NCBI GenBank assembly: GCA_039024435.1
Contig: JBCCQH010000022.1
Location: forward strand, 1 to 64,000
Origin: JBCCQH01 sp039024435
GTDB lineage: Bacteria; Bacteroidota; Bacteroidia; J057; JADKCL01
Direction of reading: 5' to 3'
Length of the DNA stretch: 64,000 nucleotides
The position numbers were made by a program, and so were the translations under genes. Shown one piece after another: positions 42,819 to 51,938 of this stretch (position 1 is the first letter of the stretch; every line of letters begins with the position of its first letter). The notes beneath the pieces are model-generated. The model ran no database searches. It had not been told where the DNA came from and saw only the letters and a list, made by a program, of their open reading frames with translations.

Positions 42819-43196
42819 ATGAAATATTTTTTTGCAACCTGCTTGGCACTGTTCCTGTTTACGGGTCTGCCGGCCCAAGGCTATGAACCCGACTGCGATG
42901 ATCCCCGGACCCAGATGGACATGAATGAATGCGCCCAGCGGGAATTCAAGGCGGCCGACCAGGCTCTGAATGTCGCGTACAAGAAGTTGATGGCCTTGGT
43001 CGACGATGACCTAGAAGCCAAAATTCGCCAGGCCCAGCGCACCTGGGTCAAATTCCGCGACGAAAGCTGCGAATGTGAACGCTTCCTCTACGATGGCGGC
43101 TCCATTTCCCCCCTGATTTGGGCGAATTGCCGCACCCGTGCGACCCAACAGCGCACCGAGGAGTTGAATTCCCTGCTCGATCAATTGGACATGTAA
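42819..43196 (+). CDS. Lysozyme inhibitor LprI-like protein (DUF1311)
   Basis: A 125-residue exported protein with a signal peptide (KYFFATCLALFLFTGLPAQ). Four conserved cysteines occur in the pattern DCDDPRTQMDMNECA, DESCECE and WANCRT, as in LprI/DUF1311 domains. The segment AQRTWVKFRDESC is the family's most conserved part. LprI proteins bind host or competitor lysozyme. Its stop directly precedes the next start (TAAATG), so it may be coupled to the membrane gene that follows. Confidence 0.8.
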   Translation: MKYFFATCLALFLFTGLPAQGYEPDCDDPRTQMDMNECAQREFKAADQALNVAYKKLMALVDDDLEAKIRQAQRTWVKFRDESCECERFLYDGGSISPLIWANCRTRATQQRTEELNSLLDQLDM

Positions 43197-43670
43197 ATGC
43201 CGGAAATGCGTCGGACTTATCGCTTTAATCGCCCCGTGTCCCTGTTGATTTTGCTGCCCTTGTTGCTGCTGATCGTTATGTTGGTGGCAGGGATATTGCG
43301 GTCATTCAGTCCCTTGTCCTTGGTGCTGGTCCTGTTTTCGCTGGTGATTGTGGGTTCGGTTGTGTACTACAGCCTCCTGCGCTCCCTGACTGTGGGCCCG
43401 GAAGAATTGGTCTGGAAGGCGCCGGGAGTCCAGTACCAGATGGCCCTGGCTGAGATCAAGCATTTTGGGATTGTAAAGTACCGTTCCTTCCGCTTCATTT
43501 ACCTCTCGCGGGCCGAAGCCGCCCCGTTTTCCCAAGCCGATGCCCGGATCGTATCGTCGGCGGACACCTTTGTGATTCAGTACCGCGGACGCGCCTGGAA
43601 GCAGGTGAAATCCCTGATGAAAACCGCCCAGCCAGAACTCAAACCGAGCAATTTGCTGCGCGGTCGATAA
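43197..43670 (+). CDS. Small membrane protein with PH-like domain
   Basis: A 157-residue protein with two adjacent membrane helices (SLLILLPLLLLIVMLVAG and LSLVLVLFSLVIVGSVVYY). The C-terminal domain of about 80 residues (LTVGPEELVWKAPGVQYQMALAEIKHF...) resembles bacterial PH domains. It starts directly after the LprI-like stop. Function unknown. Confidence 0.55.
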   Translation: MPEMRRTYRFNRPVSLLILLPLLLLIVMLVAGILRSFSPLSLVLVLFSLVIVGSVVYYSLLRSLTVGPEELVWKAPGVQYQMALAEIKHFGIVKYRSFRFIYLSRAEAAPFSQADARIVSSADTFVIQYRGRAWKQVKSLMKTAQPELKPSNLLRGR

Positions 43671-43708
43671 AGGTTTTTTCCTTAGCTTCGTGCTCTGATC
43701 AATCATTT

Positions 43709-43996
43709 ATGAAGCCTATTTACTCGGTTTTGCTCATCAATCTGGCCAGCTTTGCCATCTTCGGATTGATGTTCAATTTTGTCATCAAGCGTCCGGAGTT
43801 GATTCCGCTGTTTACCTCATTTCAGGCGTCATTGAATCTTTTGGCGGCTGGGGTATTTTATTTGGACCGAAAAAAAAGCATTTGGGTCAGTTTTCTCGTC
43901 GGGTTTGCCCTGGCCGCGGGAATTACTGTACTGGGTTATTTTGTTCTCTACGAATGGGTGGACACCATCGGTGTAGAAGAAGGCTACACGCTGTAA
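43709..43996 (+). CDS. Small three-helix membrane protein
   Basis: A 95-residue protein with three predicted helices (YSVLLINLASFAIFGLMFNFV, FQASLNLLAAGVFYL, WVSFLVGFALAAGITVLGYFV). It has no recognised family. It is 38 bp after the previous gene, on the same strand. The ORF is short but hydrophobic and plausibly real. Confidence 0.5.
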   Translation: MKPIYSVLLINLASFAIFGLMFNFVIKRPELIPLFTSFQASLNLLAAGVFYLDRKKSIWVSFLVGFALAAGITVLGYFVLYEWVDTIGVEEGYTL

Positions 43997-44139
43997 AACC
44001 ATCCCTTTTCATCACTTCAACGCATCGCCCCGGCGACGGCACGGCCGCGAATACCCTAAGAAAATCAGTGAACTTGCGCTTCGTCGCGTTTGAGACGTTC
44101 CACCGCCGAGCGCCAAACCCTCGCCCAATTACCGCGCGA

Positions 44140-45057
44140 TTAAGCCCGCCCCGCCAGCAAATACAGCACCGCCATGCGCACCGCCAAGCCATTCTCGACC
44201 TGATCGAGGATGATGGCCTGCTCTGAATCGGCCACCCCGGAGCTGATCTCGACCCCGCGGTTGATCGGGCCGGGGTGCATCACCACCAATTCCTTGCCCA
44301 GAGAATTCAGCAGTGCCTCGTCCAGCCCGTAGAGCATCGAATATTCGCGCAGCGAAGGGAAGTACCGGATCTCTTGCCGTTCCAGTTGGATGCGCAGCAT
44401 GTTGACGGCATCCGCCCAGAGCAGGGTGTCCCGCAAATCGTAGCTCACATCGACCCCCAAACTGGCGATGTGGGCCGGGATCAAGGTGGGGGGGCCGCAG
44501 ACGCGGACCTGAGCGCCGAGTTTTTGCAGGGCAAATACATTCGACAAGGCTACCCGACTGTGCAAAATGTCCCCCACAATTGCCACCTTTAAGTTCCGCA
44601 ACTCCCCGAAGCGTTCGCGCAGGGAATAGCAGTCCAGCAGCGCCTGGGTGGGATGTTCGTGGGCGCCATCGCCCGCATTGATGATGTGGGCGTCGATGTG
44701 GCGGCTCAGAAATACCGGTGCCCCCGGATGCGGATGCCGGATCACCACCATATCCACCTTCATCGCCAGGATATTGTTGACCGTGTCCAGCAGCGTTTCC
44801 CCCTTCTTCACACTCGAAGACGAGGCGGAGAAGTTGACCACATCGGCGGACAACCGCTTTTCCGCCAGTTCGAAAGAAATGCGGGTACGGGTGGAATTTT
44901 CGAAGAAGAGATTGGCCACCGTCACGTCGCGCAGGCTCGGCACCTTCTTGATCGGGCGCTGAATCACTTCCTTAAATTCGTCCGCCGTCTGGAAAATAAT
45001 CCCGATGTCTTCCGCCGTAATCGGCTCGATTCCCAGTAGATGTTGCGTGCTCAGCAT
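44140..45057 (-). CDS. pyrB: Aspartate carbamoyltransferase catalytic chain
   Basis: A 305-residue enzyme catalysing carbamoyl phosphate + aspartate to carbamoyl aspartate, the first committed step of pyrimidine synthesis. The carbamoyl-phosphate site FFENSTRTRISFE and the mobile lysine loop SVKKGETLLDT are present, as are VIRHPHPGAP and HEHPTQALLD. No PyrI is seen nearby. It starts directly after pyrR (TAA next to ATG), so the two are translated from one transcript and PyrR probably regulates it. Confidence 0.95.
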   Translation of the reverse strand: MLSTQHLLGIEPITAEDIGIIFQTADEFKEVIQRPIKKVPSLRDVTVANLFFENSTRTRISFELAEKRLSADVVNFSASSSSVKKGETLLDTVNNILAMKVDMVVIRHPHPGAPVFLSRHIDAHIINAGDGAHEHPTQALLDCYSLRERFGELRNLKVAIVGDILHSRVALSNVFALQKLGAQVRVCGPPTLIPAHIASLGVDVSYDLRDTLLWADAVNMLRIQLERQEIRYFPSLREYSMLYGLDEALLNSLGKELVVMHPGPINRGVEISSGVADSEQAIILDQVENGLAVRMAVLYLLAGRA

Positions 45058-45603
45058 TTATCTTTGCTCGATTTGAACTGTATCCTGACCACCACCCTCT
45101 TTGAGGCGTACGATGACCTTTTCCGAATCCATGGTATCGACCTGCAAGCCGATGTACACCGCCTCGATGGGCAATTCGCGCATCCGCTTGCGGTCCACCA
45201 AGGCGAGCAATTCCACCGACTGGGGCCGCCCCATCGTCAGCATTGCGTCCATCGCCGCCCGTACCGTCCGTCCGGTGTAGAGCACATCGTCGATGAGGAT
45301 GATGCGCTTTTCTTCCAAGTAAAAATCCACTTTGGTGGCGCTGGCGAGCAGGGGTTCTTTTTTCCGGCGAAAATCGTCCCGGTAAAACGTCACATCCAGT
45401 TCGCCGTAGGGAATCTCCAGTTCGGGCCGAAGCTTTCGCAGCAAGCCGTAGATCCGCCGCCCCAGGTACACCCCGCGCGGCTGAATCGCCAGCAAAGCCG
45501 AGTTGGCAAAATCACCGTGGTTTTCGATCAGTTGGTGGCACAGGCGCAGCAACGTGACCTCCAACTTTTTTTCGTCCAGTATGTGTAAGACTTCTTTTTC
45601 CAT
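45058..45603 (-). CDS. pyrR: Bifunctional PyrR-like regulator / uracil phosphoribosyltransferase
   Basis: A 181-residue PRTase. The PRPP-binding loop is IILIDDVLYTGRTVRAAMDA, typical of PyrR (DDVLxTGRT). The start at 45603 is chosen because the frame up to 45891 has no homologous region. PyrR binds pyr mRNA in the presence of UMP and promotes attenuation, and can also catalyse uracil phosphoribosylation. Directly upstream of pyrB. I did not find a clear attenuator or PyrR-binding hairpin upstream. Confidence 0.9.
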   Translation of the reverse strand: MEKEVLHILDEKKLEVTLLRLCHQLIENHGDFANSALLAIQPRGVYLGRRIYGLLRKLRPELEIPYGELDVTFYRDDFRRKKEPLLASATKVDFYLEEKRIILIDDVLYTGRTVRAAMDAMLTMGRPQSVELLALVDRKRMRELPIEAVYIGLQVDTMDSEKVIVRLKEGGGQDTVQIEQR

Positions 45604-46026
45604 CGGTTTGGGGTGAGTGGGTTCCAAGATCAATTTGGGAGATTGGCTTGTGTTGTTGGGCTCCTGATCCCAGATCGTACCAGGAGGGAGTTCGGGAAAA
45701 TGAAACGGTGGGAGGGCTGACGGTCCGGAAAGACCCGACATTCGCCAGTGGGGCGGTGGGCCCTGCTGGATCGACTGGGTTTCCGCCGCCTCCGGTACGG
45801 CAATTGGGTTTTGTATTGACCCGCCAGTTTTGCATGATCCCCGGCAAATTCGGGAAAAAATGTGGTAAATGACAACCAGAATGATCCACAAGGGGGACGC
45901 CGGCCCCGGTAGTTCTCGCCGCCGTTTTCTCCTCGGCTTGAAGTTCGGCGATTGATTGGTCCCTTCGTCGCCTGGAAACCGCGTTCAATTGCATCTGTCC
46001 ACGATTTTCGGGTAATTGTTCCCAAT
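45604..46026. other. Intergenic region between pyrR and BNR propeller gene
   Basis: 423 bp with no supported gene; both strands have short open frames only. I see no promoter, attenuator or repeat that I would defend. Confidence 0.35.
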
Positions 46027-48834
46027 ATGACGACGACGAAAACCCTGCAAATCTTGAGCGCATTGCTCCTCGCCGCCTGGTTGGGGATACCGGCCATGCA
46101 AGCCCAAACTACCGCCGCCGAAGTAGAAGCGGCCTTGGCTCAGAATCGATCATTGCGTGCCAATTCTCCCCTGGCGATGTATCCTTTCCGGAACGTGGGA
46201 CCGGTGGTGCAAGGCGGCCGGATCACCGACCTCGACGTCGATCCCCGGGATCCGCACACCTTTTACGTCGCTTATGCCTCCGGGGGCCTGTTTGTCACCC
46301 ACAACAACGGGCAGACCTTTGCGCCCATCTTTGACAACCAGGGCGCAATCGGGATCGGGGACATCGCCATTTCTCCGGCCAATCCGGACCTCATCTGGGT
46401 CGGCACTGGAGAAAGCAACAGCAGCCGCTCGTCTTATGCCGGGGCAGGAATCTTCAAAACCACCGATGCCGGCAAAAATTGGCAGCATTTGGGGCTGACT
46501 GGCACCCAACACATTGGGCGGGTCATCGCGCATCCCACCGATCCCCAAGTCGCTTGGGTCGGCGCGATGGGGGCACTTTACACGGAAAATGAAGACCGCG
46601 GCGTCTACAAAACCACCGACGGGGGGACGACCTGGACCCAAACGCTTTACCTCGACCCGAGCACCGGCATCATTGATCTGATCATCGATCCCAAAAATCC
46701 GGATCGCTTGTGGGCCGCCGCCTGGGACCGCAGCCGCAAAGCTTGGGAATTTGTCGAAGGTGGGAGTGGCTCGGCCATCTACTTCTCTGAGGATGGCGGC
46801 GCGAATTGGTCCAAAAGCATGAGCGGCATCCCCACCGGTGAAAATACCGGTCGCCTGGGCCTCGCGATCAGCCCATCGAATCCGGAAGTGCTTTACGCAT
46901 TCCTCGACAACCAGGAGCAAGATCCCAGTTTGGTAAAGGAAGACACTGTGGCGGGGATTGCCCTGCGGATGCTCGGCGAGATTTCCCTCGATGATTTTAT
47001 GTTGCTGGAAAATACCCGGCTCGACTCTTTCCTCCGCAGTGCGGGCTATCCGGAAAAATATACCGCCGAAGGCATCAAGCGGGACATTGAAGCGGGTAAA
47101 TACCCGCTCAAAGCCGTGGCCGAGTACTTCGGCGACGCCAATGAAGCCCTCTTCAACACGGCAGTTAAAGGCGCGGAAGTCTACCGCTCCGACAATGGCG
47201 GCCAAAGCTGGCGGCGCACCCACGACGAGGTGCTGCAGGGAGTTTACTTCACCTACGGCTACTATTTCGGCAACGTGCGCGTGGCCCCGGACAATCCCGA
47301 TGAGTTGTTCCTGGCCGGCTATCCGCTCCTGCGCTCCGCGGACGGCGGCGCCAACTGGACCCGGCTCGATACCTTTGAAATCCACGTGGACCACCACGCC
47401 CTCTGGATCAATCCGACGGATGCGGACCACCTGATTCTCGGCAACGACGGCGGGCTGTACATCAGCTACGACCGCGGCGCTAACTGGACGCACGTCAATA
47501 ACCTGCCCGTCGGGCAGTTCTACACCGTCCATGTGGACATGGCCCAGCCTTACAATGTCTACGGCGGCCTCCAGGACAATGGCGTTCTTAAAGGTTCCTC
47601 CCGCTCGGTCCCCAACCGCACCCGGAAGTGGGAGCGCGTCTTTGGTGGCGATGGGATGTTCATTGTCACCGACCACAAAAATCCCGGTTTGCTGTACACT
47701 GGCTACCAGTTCGGCAATTACTTCCGGATTGCGCCCGGGCAGCCGCCCAAATACATCACGCCCCGGCACGACATCGGGGAGGACAAGTACCGCTGGAATT
47801 GGCGGACCCCGCTGCGGCAAAGTCCGCACAACCACGAGATCCTCTACTTTGGGAGCCAGTACCTCATGCGGAGCCTGGACATGGGCGATACCTGGGAGGC
47901 GATCAGCCCGGACCTCACCACGAACCGGCAGCCCCAGGGCAATGTCCCGTTCTCAACCCTCACCACGATTTCCGAGTCGCCGAAAAAATTTGGATTGATC
48001 TGGGTGGGCAGCGACGATGGCCGGGTCCACGTCACCACCGACGGCGGCAATTCCTGGACCGAGCGGATCGCGGGTCTGCCGGAGGGCAAGTGGGTAAGCA
48101 AAGTATTTGCCTCTCCCCACGATCCGGCGACTGCGTTTGTGAGCCTGACCGGTTACCGGGACGATGACTTTTCGCCTTACGTGTACAAAACCAGCGATTA
48201 CGGCGCGACTTGGACCTCACTCGTGGGAAATTTGCCCCAGGAACCGGTCAATGTCATCATTCAGGATCCCGTCTCGCCGGACTTGCTCTATCTGGGGACA
48301 GACCACGGTACCTACGCCAGCCTCAACGGCGGGCAGGTCTGGGACATGTTTTGTGCCCTCCCCGATGTGGCCGCTTACGACATGGTGGTACATCCCCGGG
48401 ATAATGAACTCGTGGTCGGAACCCACGGCCGCAGCATCTACATCGCCGACGTGAAGCCGCTGCAAGCGCTCAAGGACACGGAAGAAAATCAAGCTCTGGT
48501 TGCTTACGCCCCGGCCGAGGTGCGCCACCGCAGCAATTGGGGCGAGAAAAATTTCCCCTACAATCCGGTCAATGAAACGGAAGTTCAACTCGACTTTTAC
48601 CTGCGGGAGGCGGCCGAGCCGGGCCGGCAGGTCACGGTCAGCGTGCGGGATACGGCAGGCACCACCCACTACGAATCGAAACTGGTGGCCCGCCGGGGAT
48701 TTAACCGCGTCCCCTGGAATTTGAAGCTTGCCCAGAAAGGGACGTCCCGCTACTTGCCGCCCGGGGAATATGACCTCGTCTACAAACTCGGCTTCGAGGA
48801 ACAAACCACGAAACTCAAGATCGTGCAAAAGTGA
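46027..48834 (+). CDS. Exported BNR/sortilin (VPS10)-like beta-propeller protein
   Basis: A 935-residue protein. The ATG at 46027 precedes a signal (MTTTKTLQILSALLLAAWLG). Many BNR-type Asp box repeats occur, such as VYKTTDGGTTW, IYFSEDGGANW, VYRSDNGGQSW, LYISYDRGANW and VYKTSDYGATW, as in VPS10/photosystem-stability-factor-like and glycosidase-type propellers. The C-terminus (LDFYLREAAEPGRQVTVSVRD) is a beta-sandwich. No sialidase catalytic set is apparent. Ligand unknown. It is 8 bp upstream of an unknown exported protein, which may be its partner. Confidence 0.85.
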   Translation: MTTTKTLQILSALLLAAWLGIPAMQAQTTAAEVEAALAQNRSLRANSPLAMYPFRNVGPVVQGGRITDLDVDPRDPHTFYVAYASGGLFVTHNNGQTFAPIFDNQGAIGIGDIAISPANPDLIWVGTGESNSSRSSYAGAGIFKTTDAGKNWQHLGLTGTQHIGRVIAHPTDPQVAWVGAMGALYTENEDRGVYKTTDGGTTWTQTLYLDPSTGIIDLIIDPKNPDRLWAAAWDRSRKAWEFVEGGSGSAIYFSEDGGANWSKSMSGIPTGENTGRLGLAISPSNPEVLYAFLDNQEQDPSLVKEDTVAGIALRMLGEISLDDFMLLENTRLDSFLRSAGYPEKYTAEGIKRDIEAGKYPLKAVAEYFGDANEALFNTAVKGAEVYRSDNGGQSWRRTHDEVLQGVYFTYGYYFGNVRVAPDNPDELFLAGYPLLRSADGGANWTRLDTFEIHVDHHALWINPTDADHLILGNDGGLYISYDRGANWTHVNNLPVGQFYTVHVDMAQPYNVYGGLQDNGVLKGSSRSVPNRTRKWERVFGGDGMFIVTDHKNPGLLYTGYQFGNYFRIAPGQPPKYITPRHDIGEDKYRWNWRTPLRQSPHNHEILYFGSQYLMRSLDMGDTWEAISPDLTTNRQPQGNVPFSTLTTISESPKKFGLIWVGSDDGRVHVTTDGGNSWTERIAGLPEGKWVSKVFASPHDPATAFVSLTGYRDDDFSPYVYKTSDYGATWTSLVGNLPQEPVNVIIQDPVSPDLLYLGTDHGTYASLNGGQVWDMFCALPDVAAYDMVVHPRDNELVVGTHGRSIYIADVKPLQALKDTEENQALVAYAPAEVRHRSNWGEKNFPYNPVNETEVQLDFYLREAAEPGRQVTVSVRDTAGTTHYESKLVARRGFNRVPWNLKLAQKGTSRYLPPGEYDLVYKLGFEEQTTKLKIVQK

Positions 48835-48841
48835 TCCACCC

Positions 48842-50002
48842 ATGCGATTCTTGTTGACGTGCTGCTTGATCGGACTGTTCGGACTGTCGCTGAAGGCCCA
48901 GAACTGGGACTTGGGCGGGCCGGATTTCGTCCGGAAAGTGTCCCGGGACAAGTTGCCTTCCGCGCTGAAATTCAAGGGAGAATTCCGCAACGGATACATC
49001 TGGCGGGAAAAGGGCGAACCGCGCATCCTCGTCGTTTCTGAAGTGCGGCATCCGGAAGCGCTGCGCAATGACCTCTACGTCGCGCAGTACGCTTGGCACA
49101 ACCGCCGCCTCGGTCTCATGTGGTCGCTCAAGGAATTTGCGAAGACATATTGTGAGGTGTCCATTTACGAGAATAGCTTGCAGGTAATCGACTTGGATGG
49201 CGATGGGAATTACGAAACCTGCTTTCATTACAAAGTACACCAGGAGCGGGAAGCGCGGGACGAAACGAAAATGCTTCTCTACCACAACGGAGAGAAGCTG
49301 GGGATGCGGGGAAAGCTGGACCCGGAAAAGCGCGCCGTTTACGATCTGAAAGCAGATTCGGCCTTGCGGGCCTCCGCACCAGTATTTGAGAATTTCCTGC
49401 AGGTGCTGTGGCAATATTGGGAAGCAGGGGAAGTACACGGAAAATGGTACATCCGGGCGCGGGGGGAGGAATGGATGTTGACCCAGGTGGTGGATGCGCC
49501 CCAATACGATGTCGAATACATCATCCGGAACGCTGATTTTACCGACCGAAAGATGAATAATCTTTGGGGTCCGCAGCTGCTTTCTGCGACGTGGATGGAA
49601 CCCTTGGACGAGGAAACTCTGCTTTTCGTTTCCGGTAACCAGGTGGGCACTTACGATCCGGGCGAAGACTACAAATACAACTTCCTGGATCTGCCCCACA
49701 CGACGGAAATGATCTCGCCCCCGGTCTGGTCGGAGGACCGTTCCCGGGTTGCTTTTGTGGTGCTGAATGCAGAGGAATATCCCCAGTTGACCCGCATCTA
49801 CGTGCTGGATGTCGATCAACACTCGGTTGTGGGCCAGCAGGAGATCGAGGTGAATGTCGAGCACACCCTCTTTGAAGATTGGGAATTTACCCTGCCGCAA
49901 TTCGTTAATGATACCACGCTTTCCATCGTGCAAGGAGATTGGGACGAGTTGCAAGCGGGTGCCGCCCGCGAAGTGTACCTGCGCCCGCGCGGGAACAAAT
50001 GA
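48842..50002 (+). CDS. Exported protein of unknown function
   Basis: A 386-residue protein starting at 48842, with a signal peptide (RFLLTCCLIGLFGLSLKAQ). A calcium-like loop DLDGDGNYE occurs near residue 115. The rest is beta-rich with repeating aromatic motifs (RNADFTDRKMNN, LWGPQLLSATWMEPLDEE, DPGEDYKYNF). It follows the propeller gene by only 8 bp, so the two are probably co-expressed. No confident family. Confidence 0.6.
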   Translation: MRFLLTCCLIGLFGLSLKAQNWDLGGPDFVRKVSRDKLPSALKFKGEFRNGYIWREKGEPRILVVSEVRHPEALRNDLYVAQYAWHNRRLGLMWSLKEFAKTYCEVSIYENSLQVIDLDGDGNYETCFHYKVHQEREARDETKMLLYHNGEKLGMRGKLDPEKRAVYDLKADSALRASAPVFENFLQVLWQYWEAGEVHGKWYIRARGEEWMLTQVVDAPQYDVEYIIRNADFTDRKMNNLWGPQLLSATWMEPLDEETLLFVSGNQVGTYDPGEDYKYNFLDLPHTTEMISPPVWSEDRSRVAFVVLNAEEYPQLTRIYVLDVDQHSVVGQQEIEVNVEHTLFEDWEFTLPQFVNDTTLSIVQGDWDELQAGAAREVYLRPRGNK

Positions 50003-50040
50003 TCCGTGATTTCGGTTACCTCGGCAAACTATAGAATCCG

Positions 50041-51831
50041 ATGGACACCGTGATCTCCCCCATGCGCCGCCTCTTACAATTCCTCCGACCTTACCGCGGC
50101 TCCCTGTATTCGGCTTCTTCCTCCAGCGTCATCAACAAGATTTTTGACCTTATGCCGCCTTTGCTGGTGGGCTGGGTGATCGATTCGGTGCGCGGTGAGG
50201 CCCCGGAATGGATCACCTGGACGGTGGGCACCAATGACAACTGGACGCTGGCGGCGTTTCTGGCCGTGGTTGCGGTGGTGATTTTTGGCATCGAAAGTTT
50301 TTTTGAATGGCATTACAAGTACACGTTCATGCGGCTGGCCCAGCGGGTGCAGCACGATATGCGGGTGACGACTTACCGGCAGTTGCAGTCGCGGGAGATG
50401 GCATTTTTCGAAAACCAGCGCACCGGAGAAACGATGGCGATCATGAACGACGACATCAACCAATTGGAACGCTTTCTCAATTCGGGGTTCAATGATATCC
50501 TGCAAATGTCCACGCTGTTCATCTTCGCCGGCATCGTCTTGTTTGCCACAAGTTGGCAATTGGCGCTGGTGGGGCTGTTGCCGGTGCCACTGATTTTGAT
50601 TGGGAGCCGGTACTACCAGCGTTTGATTGCGCCTCGTTATTCGGCCATCCGGGAGGAAGTCGGCCAACTTAGCAGTCGGCTGGAAAATAATCTTTCTGGG
50701 ATTTCGGTGATCAAAAGCTTTACTGCGGAGGAGTTTGAGACCAGCCGGGTAGAGGCCAATTCTTCGGCCTACGCCAAAGCCAACTTCAACGCCATCCGTT
50801 ACAATGCGCTCTACATTCCGCTGATCCGGATGTTTATCGCGCTGGGATTTGGCGGGACATTGTTGCTCGGGAGCTATTGGGTGCTCAACGACCAGGGCGT
50901 TTTGACCGTTGGGGAATTGGTGCTGTTTTCAATGATGATCCAGCGCATCCTCTGGCCGATTACGCGGCTGGGGCAGACCTTTGACGATTACGAGCGGGCC
51001 AAGGCCAGCGCCCAACGGGTGTTTGGTCTGCTGGACCATCCGGCGGAAATTCAGGATGCAGCGGAGCCAGTAGAAGTGGCCCGGGCTGAGGGGGCGATCC
51101 ATTTCGACCGGGTAAAATTTGCCTACGCGAATGGCGTGCCGATTTTGCGCGGGCTGGACTTTGCGGTGCGGCCGGGGGAGACGATTGGGATTGCCGGGAC
51201 CACCGGCTCGGGCAAGTCGACTTTGATCAAGTTGCTTTTGCGATTTTACGACGTCAAAAGCGGGGGGATTCGGATCGATGGCCACGACGTACGGGCCCTG
51301 CGCTTGCAAGATCTGCGGCGCAACATTGCCTTGGTGAGCCAAGACACGTATTTGTTTCACGGAACGATTGCGGAAAATATCGCCTACGGGACCACGGATA
51401 CCTCACACGAAGAATTGGTGGCGGCTTCGGTGGCCGCCCAATTGCACGATTTTGTCGCGACCCTCCCCGACGGTTACGCCACGATGGTCGGAGAGCGTGG
51501 GATCAAGTTGTCCGGCGGGCAGCGGCAACGCCTAAGCATCGCGCGGGCGATTTTGAAAGATGCCCCCATCCTGATTCTGGACGAAGCGACCAGTTCGGTC
51601 GATACCGAAACCGAACGGGAAATTCAGGAAAATCTCGACGCCTTCGCGGCGGGCCGGACGGCCCTGGTGGTGGCCCACCGCTTGTCGACGATCCGCAATG
51701 CTGACCGCATCATTGTGGTCCACGAAGGCGAGGTCGCCGAGTCAGGCCGCCACGATGAACTGGTCGCGGCGGGGGGGATCTACGCGGATCTTTGGAACGT
51801 GCAGACCGGAGCCTCGGCGGTGGGGGTGTAA
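50041..51831 (+). CDS. MsbA-like ABC transporter, fused permease/ATPase
   Basis: A 596-residue half transporter. The N-terminal membrane domain (about 1-325) has six helices. The ATPase domain has Walker A GTTGSGKST, a Q-loop in LVSQDTYLF, signature LSGGQRQRLS, Walker B ILILDEATSSVD and H-loop AHRLSTIR. It is the exporter type (ABCB/MsbA) for lipids or drugs. It lies 38 bp after the preceding unknown gene. It converges with the TPR-CHAT gene and the 107-bp gap holds a long interrupted inverted repeat that may serve as a terminator for both. Confidence 0.92.
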   Translation: MDTVISPMRRLLQFLRPYRGSLYSASSSSVINKIFDLMPPLLVGWVIDSVRGEAPEWITWTVGTNDNWTLAAFLAVVAVVIFGIESFFEWHYKYTFMRLAQRVQHDMRVTTYRQLQSREMAFFENQRTGETMAIMNDDINQLERFLNSGFNDILQMSTLFIFAGIVLFATSWQLALVGLLPVPLILIGSRYYQRLIAPRYSAIREEVGQLSSRLENNLSGISVIKSFTAEEFETSRVEANSSAYAKANFNAIRYNALYIPLIRMFIALGFGGTLLLGSYWVLNDQGVLTVGELVLFSMMIQRILWPITRLGQTFDDYERAKASAQRVFGLLDHPAEIQDAAEPVEVARAEGAIHFDRVKFAYANGVPILRGLDFAVRPGETIGIAGTTGSGKSTLIKLLLRFYDVKSGGIRIDGHDVRALRLQDLRRNIALVSQDTYLFHGTIAENIAYGTTDTSHEELVAASVAAQLHDFVATLPDGYATMVGERGIKLSGGQRQRLSIARAILKDAPILILDEATSSVDTETEREIQENLDAFAAGRTALVVAHRLSTIRNADRIIVVHEGEVAESGRHDELVAAGGIYADLWNVQTGASAVGV

Positions 51832-51856
51832 TTGCTCGGTGTGCCACGACGGTGTT

Positions 51857-51903
51857 TTCTCCCTTGCCTGGGTTTACAGTTGTGTAAAGCTTGAGCGGGA
51901 GAA
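51857..51903. terminator. Interrupted inverted repeat, possible bidirectional terminator
   Basis: TTCTCCC (51857-51863) with GGGAGAA (51897-51903) and an inner TTTACA-GTTG-TGTAAA hairpin (51873-51888) could form a two-part stem between two convergent genes. Only short T-runs follow, so termination is a guess. Confidence 0.35.
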
Positions 51904-51938
51904 TACCCAGCCAACTGAACACTCCCCCCTTCCCCACC

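Noticed and set aside
46150..47835. Minus-strand open frame of about 561 codons
   Set aside because: It is antisense to the BNR propeller gene, whose repeats are clear, so it is a shadow frame.
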